DNA of 64,000 nucleotides from Pomphorhynchus laevis (lineage: Eukaryota > Acanthocephala > Palaeacanthocephala > Echinorhynchida > Pomphorhynchidae). Position numbers and translations under genes: made by a program. The DNA is taken from the NCBI GenBank assembly GCA_012934845.2, contig WNNJ02001084.1, positions 62,001 through 126,000 on the forward strand, read 5' to 3'. Below the pieces are notes generated by a model, which did not search any database, was not told the origin of the DNA, and saw only the letters and a program-made list of their open reading frames with translations. The first letter of the stretch is position 1; each line of letters starts with the position of its first letter. Below, one piece after another: positions 60,901 to 64,000 of the stretch.

Positions 60901-62059
60901 CAATTATAAGATATAATATAATACTATAATATCATGGTATAACATATACATATAATAATATATAATATAGCATACTATATAATAAATGCTATAATATATG
61001 ATACATATTTTATATATTATATTACCATATTAAAGTAATATGGTAATATAATATATTATAGTAATACAAATATTATATATTAAATATTATAGTTGGGAAA
61101 ACGTTTATAATAAATTAAATGTTTATAATTTCACGTGAACATATCATTTCTGAACCAATATTTAATTTATTAAAGTGTTTATATAATGTCTTTTCTATAT
61201 ATAACATCATATCATAATATATTAATGTATTACTATAATGTAATATTTTTAATATTAATGTACTTAATACTAAATAAATATAAATTTAATATAACAATTA
61301 TGTTACAGGAGTTTTTTATGTTTTTTTTTGTCTTTTAGTGTCCACAATATTTAGTCAACGAAAATATTTTGCCTATTTAGCAAATACTTATTAAAATTAT
61401 TATTAAATAAATTATTCAATTATTCGATTATTTTATACAATAAAAACAAATTTATTAGAAATTTTTGAATTTTTGAATTAAAAAATTCTAAAAAATTAAC
61501 TAAAAACTTAATTAACGTTATTTAGTTTTTATTTAAACTAAATTGTCTTTATTATGTGTTTTTAATAATGTACAATAAGTAAATTATTTAAATCAATTAA
61601 AAAATAAATTGAAACAATGCCCAAAATGTCTTTATATTTTATTATTAAAAGATTAAAAGATTATATTTTAGAATACAGGTGATATAGGTGATATAGAATA
61701 TATGTGATAAACCAAGGTTTCTTTACCAACTTTGTATAGGAGTAATTGTGTATTTTAAATTATTTAAATGTTTTCCTGTTTAATAATTTATTTTTCATCC
61801 ATTTTATAGATTTATTTTACTGAATTAAAGAGAATAAGCTTTTGTGTTGTGAAGCACAAAATTAACAATTTAGAATGCACCACTTGAAATACATTATACC
61901 TGCATATCCAGGCTTGCATTTGCAAACACTTCGATCAGCATATAGGCTAACGCATATTTCGTTTTCCTCGCAACGTAAATTTGTACACGATAGTTTCTGG
62001 TTTTCACACAAACGACCACTGTAATTTTCTTGGCATTTACAAGTGAAATTTAACGATTC
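33720..62059 (-). CDS. Large EGF-repeat/FN3 type I transmembrane protein (multi-exon, probably one gene)
   Basis: Recognised exons in transcript order: 62059-61900, 60573-60443, 54442-54344, 54299-54180, 52525-52412, 51722-~51648, 44840-44179, 43320-43214, 42713-42675, 42626-42245, 42024-41918, 39026-38476, 38258-38179, 35965-35840, 35785-35760 and 33983-33720. Most neighbours agree in phase. Unresolved joins are 60443 to 54442, 51648 to 44840, 41918 to 39026 and 38179 to 35965, so exons are missing or it is more than one gene. The order is EGF modules, a long unrecognised ectodomain, FN3, four more EGFs, a juxtamembrane region, a transmembrane helix and a ~50-residue tail. The architecture is that of a cell-surface adhesion or signalling protein. 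The 5' end may lie outside the window. I do not recognise the family. Confidence 0.6.
34640..35010. repeat. Fold-back repeat (family G)
   Basis: 'gcaaaaaatcgctcgaaactg' near 34650 is mirrored by 'cagtttcgagcgattttttgc' near 34987. The arms share 'ccaaaactggctacgattg' and 'gaagtccagttatttagc'. Small open frames on both strands are by-products. The minus strand has GAAAC and CTGATGA about 25 nt apart, but I could not find matching helices. Confidence 0.7.
34985..35160 (-). mobile_element. Fragment of Naiad-type Penelope-like reverse transcriptase end
   Basis: The minus strand encodes 'KHSCIPYNIKYNTLNNEIL' and 'RIATICNDIGFIQNHLNN', nearly the same as the C-terminal RT region of the longer element at 56.7-59.3 kb. 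It is a short broken piece joined to the family G fold-back. Confidence 0.75.
35760..35965 (-). CDS. EGF-protein juxtamembrane exons
   Basis: Two exons, 35965-35840 (126 nt) and 35785-35760 (26 nt), are separated by a 54 bp intron. They encode 'PLNVTTVYNISADDCNLND', 'WKNAYIKSIMGQEDNCMFQ' and 'DQAKTNNE', with two Cys and N-glycosylation sequons. The phases join exactly to the transmembrane exon. The required upstream phase (one base over) is not supplied by the 38.2 kb exon, so an exon between may be missing. Confidence 0.6.
36470..37745 (+). repeat. Family B copies (three, partly nested)
   Basis: A tail copy at 36470-36640, the best full-length copy at about 37140-37450, and a truncated copy at 37545-37745. 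The full copy shows nested stems: gtattagaataaga against tcttattctgatac, and gctgctatg against catagcag. It lies in an intron of the EGF gene. Confidence 0.7.
38179..38258 (-). CDS. EGF-protein exon candidate
   Basis: An acceptor 'ccgctag' and a strong donor ACT|GTAAGT bound 'EFCNSTNISEWLYHRDGA' and 'LGITLKFRT', which has two overlapping N-glycosylation sequons. The entry phase matches the EGF exon before it. The exit phase does not match 35965, so either the border is misplaced or an exon is missing. Confidence 0.4.
38476..39026 (-). CDS. EGF-protein exon with four EGF domains
   Basis: Four six-Cys modules follow one another: 'YCHNNNICNNNGKC...CEF', 'DPCIFNPCSGYGSC...CQH', 'NICQPNPCQNEGIC...CEY' and 'NLCQLNPCLNNGRC...CEI', then 'CMRGQRQF' and 'CVCLQ'. 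The donor is CAAG|GTATAC. The start is 39026 or 39024 (two adjacent AG acceptors). The 132-residue frame on the same strand is a shadow. Confidence 0.8.
39700..40570 (+). repeat. Two family B copies
   Basis: Copies at about 39700-40060 and 40255-40570, each with the 'cctcctga' head, the 'ttattag(t/g)caattcataaaaat' segment and the 'tacgtagact' tail. The second copy changes stem II of the head in a compensating way (attag/ctaat kept). Confidence 0.7.
41385..41449 (+). ncRNA. Permuted hammerhead-like ribozyme candidate, family D
   Basis: GGGAC-GAAA-CAA, linker with ACAGG, GTCCA-CTGATGA-GTCCC, linker with CCCGT, TTGTC-TGGAC. Helices: I GTCCA/TGGAC, II GGGAC/GTCCC, III ACAA/TTGT. The cleavage triplet is GTC. 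In the inverted copy (41008-41072) the linker helix is a perfect ACAGGG/CCCTGT, but the core reads CTGATAA. Confidence 0.55.
41643..41706 (+). ncRNA. Permuted hammerhead-like ribozyme candidate, family D second unit
   Basis: Same elements as the copy 258 bp upstream, with one base fewer in the run of C after stem II. All three helices and the GTC triplet are kept. Confidence 0.55.
41918..42024 (-). CDS. EGF-protein exon: first half of an FN3 domain
   Basis: 107 nt encode 'LLNNNLRIYWKSPPQPLG' and 'LGEIQSYIVHFIMKQAD', with the W-P-P and Y-V signatures of the first FN3 strands. Entry and exit phases fit 42245 and a missing downstream exon. The donor is GATT|GTAAGT. Confidence 0.7.
42245..42713 (-). 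CDS. EGF-protein ectodomain exons
   Basis: Exons 42713-42675 and 42626-42245 flank a 48 bp intron with the right phases. They encode 'EELSYILFDNFLP' and 'DIDLHLKPMQKNLEM', then a 126-residue segment with 'LIDLDLTRCVMLNSNN' and 'CMYALFAHWIKS'. The donor is CACC|GTGAGT. No domain is recognised; the spacing suggests a folded extracellular module. Confidence 0.6.
43214..43320 (-). CDS. EGF-protein ectodomain exon
   Basis: 107 nt encode 'NTEFTIMYSLNEYIEQTF' and 'VAELRYRYKMSNELAST'.  The entry phase fits 44179, and the exit phase fits 42713. The donor is ACAG|GTAAGC. No domain is recognised. Confidence 0.6.
43360..44070 (+). mobile_element. Canonical Penelope-like element 3' end (GIY-YIG endonuclease fragment)
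   Basis: 'GEVYSILCSSFEELYVGQT' is the GIY-YIG start, followed by 'KHAPAHTLVRIVKCVVAHH', 'VRKTGHCPDIDSANIELV' and, after a shift, 'ESLLIKSYGQKCLKSD'-like residues. The C-terminal position of the nuclease before a non-coding tail marks the canonical Penelope group, distinct from the element at 56.7 kb. The tail has CTGATGATGACACA...TGTGTTTGAAAA near 44000, a decayed hammerhead-like core. It is truncated at the 5' end and broken. Confidence 0.75.
44179..44840 (-). CDS. EGF-protein large ectodomain exon
   Basis: 662 nt of open frame, entered after ctaaag and left at ACAG|GTATTT. It encodes about 220 residues with few Cys ('KCYRSAVAML', 'LRQLSCFIFL'), alternating hydrophobic strands such as 'YNFKIKFRSFRIMEIHFL' and several N-glycosylation sequons. 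The beta-rich pattern suggests an extracellular sandwich fold. I recognise no family. Confidence 0.6.
45000..46150. other. Intron sequence with no recognised gene
   Basis: A 69-residue plus-strand frame (45736-45945) and an overlapping minus frame exist, but neither resembles a known protein. The region has no clear repeat. It may include the unrecognised 5' end of the neighbouring LINE. Confidence 0.4.
46160..51420 (+). mobile_element. Degenerate LINE cluster with three endonuclease starts and one RT
   Basis: The same 5' segment occurs at about 46440-46830, 46880-47220 and, more diverged, 48930-49200. Each ends in an APE start such as 'ADAIVLQETRS' or 'ADVIVLQETR'. 'MILGDFNDRTGRS' with 'TSTNYILDILLLH' (47485-47742) is the APE end. 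RT motifs follow at 50540-50900: 'MAVFIDFSAAFD', 'SSLRSLGLPARIV', 'PLSPILYLVAS' and 'LVVYAYDTTALL', where the usual YADD is YAYD. The C-terminal region reaches about 51400. Many stops and frameshifts are present. It is non-functional and lies in an intron of the EGF gene. Confidence 0.8.
51648..51722 (-). CDS. EGF-protein exon completing an EGF, end uncertain
   Basis: The acceptor atttgcag joins in phase with 52412 to give 'PGFYGDRCEWTQFDMINST' and a Thr-rich run. The last EGF Cys is in 'DRCEW'. A weak donor (ATT|GTAGTA) closes it; without that, the frame stops about 40 bases later. Confidence 0.5.
52412..52525 (-). CDS. EGF-protein exon: EGF domain
   Basis: 114 nt encode 'GKLCQHRINYCSPATC', 'FNGGQCYSSNEG' and 'HCICKPGFYG'. 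Phases fit the exons on both sides. It follows a 1.65 kb intron that holds the family C repeat. Confidence 0.75.
52997..53050 (+). promoter_or_regulatory. tRNA-like Pol III A and B boxes, family C unit 1
   Basis: A-box-like CAGCTTAGTGGA at 52997-53008 and B-box-like GAGTTCAAATTC at 53039-53050, with tRNA-like spacing. Confidence 0.5.
53086..53160 (+). ncRNA. Permuted hammerhead-like ribozyme candidate, family C unit 1
   Basis: GGGTC-GAAA-CGT, linker ending GTCTGGGT, CAGCAG-CTGATGA-GACCC, ACCCAGAC, linker, GCGTC-CTGTTG. Helices: I CAGCAG/CTGTTG (one G-U), II GGGTC/GACCC, III ACGT/GCGT (one G-U), linker helix GTCTGGGT/ACCCAGAC (8 bp). Cleavage is predicted after GTC. Confidence 0.6.
53395..53448 (+). 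promoter_or_regulatory. tRNA-like Pol III A and B boxes, family C unit 2
   Basis: A-box-like CAGCTTAGTGGA at 53395-53406 and B-box GAGTTCAAATCC at 53437-53448, closer to consensus than in unit 1. This suggests a tRNA-derived SINE head that could drive Pol III transcription through the ribozyme segment. Confidence 0.55.
53484..53558 (+). ncRNA. Permuted hammerhead-like ribozyme candidate, family C unit 2
   Basis: All helices and core bases are the same as in unit 1; the only change is in the loop after III (TGAAA for TTAAA). It lies 36 bp downstream of the B box. Confidence 0.6.
54180..54442 (-). CDS. EGF-protein exons: EGF and calcium-binding EGF
   Basis: Exons 54442-54344 and 54299-54180 are separated by a 44 bp intron. 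The first gives 'SCSRHNCFNDGVC' and 'GGVTCQCPLGYYGTRCEL'. The second begins 'DMNECELYPCENGNC' and ends 'SYFCSCYPGYTG'. The D-x-N-E-C start plus the aromatic motif marks a calcium-binding EGF. Phases are consistent throughout. Confidence 0.8.
54655..54965. repeat. Fold-back repeat (family E) carrying canonical-order hammerheads
   Basis: The arms 54655-54790 and about 54835-54965 are inverted copies with 'ccaatccagttgttcagcag' and 'gacttaatagtcgaaacag' landmarks. It lies in an intron of the EGF gene. Confidence 0.85.
54690..54738 (-). ncRNA. Canonical-order hammerhead ribozyme candidate, family E left arm
   Basis: Minus strand: CCATA-CTGATGA-GACT-TAAT-AGTC-GAAAC-(12 nt)-GTT-TATGG. Stem I CCATA/TATGG (5 bp), stem II GACT/AGTC (4 bp), minimal stem III AC/GT, cleavage triplet GTT. 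All invariant core bases are present. The right-arm copy (about 54875-54930, plus) keeps the core and stem II, but stem I has mismatches. Confidence 0.6.
55040..55720 (-). mobile_element. Family B pieces joined to a Naiad-type 3' border
   Basis: At 55060-55240 the head of family B runs directly into 'cataagagtttaaattta...', the same join as at 56660-56710 beside the full element. A second partial copy lies at 55390-55620. No coding frame survives. Confidence 0.55.
56285..56665 (-). repeat. Family B copy at the 3' side of the Naiad-type element
   Basis: On the element's coding strand this follows the RT stop codon by about 10 bp. The head has CTAGAGG-(2)-GAAAC, hairpin CTGATA-GCA-TATCAG, then CTGATGA-CCTCTAG. 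The two 7 bp strands pair perfectly. In the 37.2 kb copy they are TTAGGGG/CCTCTAA, which still pair. Confidence 0.7.
56675..59296 (-). mobile_element. Penelope-like retroelement with N-terminal GIY-YIG nuclease (Naiad-type)
   Basis: Two long frames in the same phase (59191-58331 and 58063-56675) cover the element, with about one break between them. The first starts just after 'CNCSTAGVVYLIQCTCG' and 'LQYIGKTYQMLKTRFRQH', a GIY-YIG nuclease with CxC and two His (CCHH). A CNC motif follows near 58320. The second carries RT: 'GVPMGGNSSPIIADLFLSF' and the catalytic 'FRYIDDICVF', then 'CIPYDIKYNTLNNEILRIA'. N-terminal nuclease, CxC linker and C-terminal RT is the permuted order described for Naiad elements, not that of canonical Penelope. 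The frame is largely intact, so insertion is fairly recent. Family B sequence flanks both sides. Confidence 0.85.
59290..59425 (-). repeat. Partial family B copies at the 5' side of the Naiad-type element
   Basis: 'aaattgactataaataaac' with 'cgttgcatcgga' and again 'agactaataaataacatac' with 'atgttatcaggaga' repeat family B landmarks, twice. This fits the pseudo-LTR arrangement known for Penelope-like elements. Confidence 0.55.
59430..60440. other. AT-rich intron sequence
   Basis: Mostly A/T low complexity with 'aatattatta' runs near 59810-59900 and a short inverted repeat at 60090-60130. No gene or element was recognised. Confidence 0.4.
60443..60573 (-). CDS. EGF-protein exon: EGF domain
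   Basis: Joined in phase to 61900, it reads 'GSPCKLKDTCAGVKCLNNG', 'LCIPFSDGTYYCKCKDC' and 'FIGRHCET'. The donor ACT|GTAAAA is weak and the frame could extend somewhat further. The downstream partner exon is not certain. Confidence 0.65.
60580..61899. other. AT-rich intron sequence
   Basis: Strongly A/T-rich with TATA-type low-complexity runs near 60850-61270. No gene or repeat unit could be supported. Confidence 0.4.
61900..62059 (-). CDS. EGF-protein exon: EGF domains, most 5' exon recognised
   Basis: 160 nt from acceptor atttag encode 'ESLNFTCKCQENYSGRLCE', the end of one EGF, and 'CTNLRCEENEICVSLYA' with 'VCKCKPGYAG', most of another. As it starts inside an EGF, at least one upstream exon must exist, either beyond 62060 or outside the window. 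Confidence 0.75.
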
Positions 62060-63095
62060 CTAAATGAATGAACGGATTTTAATGTTATCATTAAAAATGA
62101 TAATAATATTTAATGTTAATACGATTAGCATTCAATAATTAATACTTATACAATAAATAATTATAATTATTAATTATTAATAATTTAAGAACTCAGATCC
62201 GACATCGGTATACTAATTGCTGGGGCCGTATCGATGACAGTGATATTTTGCGGGTCTACTGTTAAAAACCCACGTCGAACAGTATGACTAATAGATTAAT
62301 AAATTTTCAAAATTGCAGCCCGTTTGCGAGATACTCAGTCAATGTAAAATAATATTAAAAAAACTTATTATTAATAATATATAATTATTAAGCGTGACAG
62401 TATCAAGAATACGAATGAATCGAATGCGTACGCAATGCAGTACATTCATTTGCAGTAATACATTTATTATTTTCTTATTTTATCTTCAATAACTCTTTGC
62501 TACTACATTATAATCTACATTTAATAATAATTTACAAATATATTTAAAATAATATTTACCACCGATTTTCAAAGTGTTTTTGCTCACTATAAAGTTTTGA
62601 CATTTGACATACTTTATTACATATAAAACTCACAGATATATTTACCTTATTTTAACTTAATGCCTAATAATCACTTATCACTTAATAATAAGTGATCGAA
62701 TAATAACTGATGATAATATTACCCATTATTATAATTATATTAATATAAGCAATATTGTATTATAAATATGTTATTCACTTATAAAAATTATTAACTGATC
62801 AAAGGAGAGCGTGAATAGAATTTTTATAGAAATTGGAATTTTTATAGCTAACTTTCATCATAGAATAAAATGATGATAGCAGTTAGATATCGATCCCGCT
62901 TCATCATCGGGTGCCCCTATGTCTTTCAAATACGCGATCTTGTGGTTTTGAAGTGTGCTTACAGAGAATTTCCTAATAATAATTACATGACTATTAGGTC
63001 ATTATAATGAGAAGATAGTTATTAGTCAAAGCAAAAATCAAAATACAATGTTACAAACGTCTCCTAGCGAGCAACAGTCATTAATATCAGCTAAT
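62060..63095. other. Sequence with no recognised gene
   Basis: AT-rich, with a short GC-richer patch at 62870-62960. I found no upstream EGF exon here. Confidence 0.4.
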
Positions 63096-63099
63096 TTCG

Positions 63100-64000
63100 C
63101 AATCGATATGTCAATGACTTAAATAGCTCATTTCTAAAGCAAGTCTCTTTAGGTGATCGACATAGCGTTCCGCGTAATCCGTATTTGAACTTGGGCGTCC
63201 TCAGATGTTACAATAGGTAAATGTCGCGCGGATCGGGGAGCTCACAAACACATGAAGATTGCCCTAGCAAGAGAGATGCTTATTTTCGTTCGCAACCAGG
63301 CGACATAATCTGCGTATAAGGCATCCTTTTTTCGATTAGGTTCTGCGCAATCATCTTGATCATGGCATCTGCTGATGGTCCGATCCCACCAGTCGCGGCT
63401 ATAACTATCGGACAGAATGTACTGTGGTCCATTTACTATATTCGCTCTTCATATTTGTTGCGTTTTCGCGTCTCGTGATACTCGAAGCAAGATGATACGG
63501 TTTTGACTGGTATGATAGAGCATTGCTGTTAAAAATACACAAGTCAAAAACGTTCGCTCCATACTGCCGCCAAACAGGCCGCAACATACGATATCCGGGC
63601 ATGCATCTGGTCTTGTAGCTGAGACACGTTGGAAAGATATTGATTCGGGTACCGGTTCCAGCTGAGGTTCAAGTCCCACTCCATTGCATACAATTGTCAA
63701 TGTGTCAGCCACTATGTCGCGAATCTCGTAGTGTTGGATAATAGGCAGGGCACCCCTTTACAGGATAGATCATGTGTCATGTTTGATTGTCGCCACAAAT
63801 ACAGTTTTTCGCCATACCTGTGGGGGTCCAGTTGTAGCAAGCGGCTAGAACATCCCGAAGCTCACTGTATGCCAGCTGGATGCACCCTTTAAAGCAGCAA
63901 ACTGTAAGTGTCTATACGTGCCTTCTGTACTAAACTCATTTATCTCATTTAGTTTATCGGCGTGGCGCTTGTTGTCCATGTCCTTAATAATGTTGGCTGT
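63100..64000 (-). pseudogene. Decayed retroelement C-terminal domain (RHNEIRD/ATGGMG-type)
   Basis: Pieces read on the minus strand match a domain common in invertebrate retroelement proteins: 'LQFAALKGASSWHT', 'HYEIRDIVADTLTIVCNG', 'VGLEPQLEPVPESIS', 'DACPDIVCCGLF', 'VFDLCIFNSNALSYQS', then 'HSTFCPIVIAATGGIG' and 'AEKR'-like 'LIEKRMPYTQIMS'. The order equals that of the intact family (Zn-knuckle part lost, nuclease-like core, conserved ATGG block). Several frameshifts and stops are present. It runs off the right edge. Confidence 0.6.

Overview
The window is AT-rich animal DNA. It has GT-AG introns from 44 bp to about 7.5 kb, BTB/BACK/Kelch and EGF/FN3 domain proteins, and a dense load of retroelements. 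An invertebrate is the safest reading. Pol III-type repeats carrying hammerhead-like ribozymes together with Penelope-like elements recall flatworms and some other invertebrates, but the phylum cannot be fixed from the sequence.

Left third (1-28 kb): old LINE pieces and a Ty3/gypsy fossil (1-2.5 kb), then a plus-strand gene of seven exons (3308-26197). Its exon phases join exactly into a 608-residue BTB-BACK-Kelch protein that reads most like the influenza NS1A-binding-protein family (IVNS1ABP/KLHL39). Its introns hold a broken Merlin-type DNA transposon, tandem repeats, fold-back repeats and a 1.8 kb minisatellite. A near-perfect 1.82 kb inverted repeat brackets its last three exons.

Middle (28-33 kb): thirteen ~360 bp units, six in one orientation and seven in the other, meeting at about 30.29 kb.

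Right half (33-62 kb): exons on the minus strand of a large, probably single, gene for a type I membrane protein with many EGF domains, one FN3 half-domain, a transmembrane helix and a short tail. Its introns hold a degenerate LINE cluster (46-51 kb), a Penelope-like element with an N-terminal GIY-YIG nuclease (Naiad-type order, 56.7-59.3 kb), fragments of other Penelope-like elements, and small tandem or fold-back repeats. The far right end carries a decayed retroelement domain.

Most interesting signal: three repeat families (the 28-33 kb array with an isolated pair at 17.4-17.6 kb, the 258 bp repeat at 41 kb, and the 398 bp repeat at 53 kb) carry all parts of a hammerhead ribozyme: CTGATGA, GAAA, a GTC/GTA cleavage triplet and three short helices. 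The three strands are connected in the reverse cyclic order to the known hammerhead types, which makes a pseudoknot, and a fourth helix joins the two linkers. The helices differ in sequence between families yet keep pairing. About twenty copies are present. A canonical-order hammerhead also occurs, in a fold-back at 54.7 kb. All ribozyme claims are structural inference by eye.
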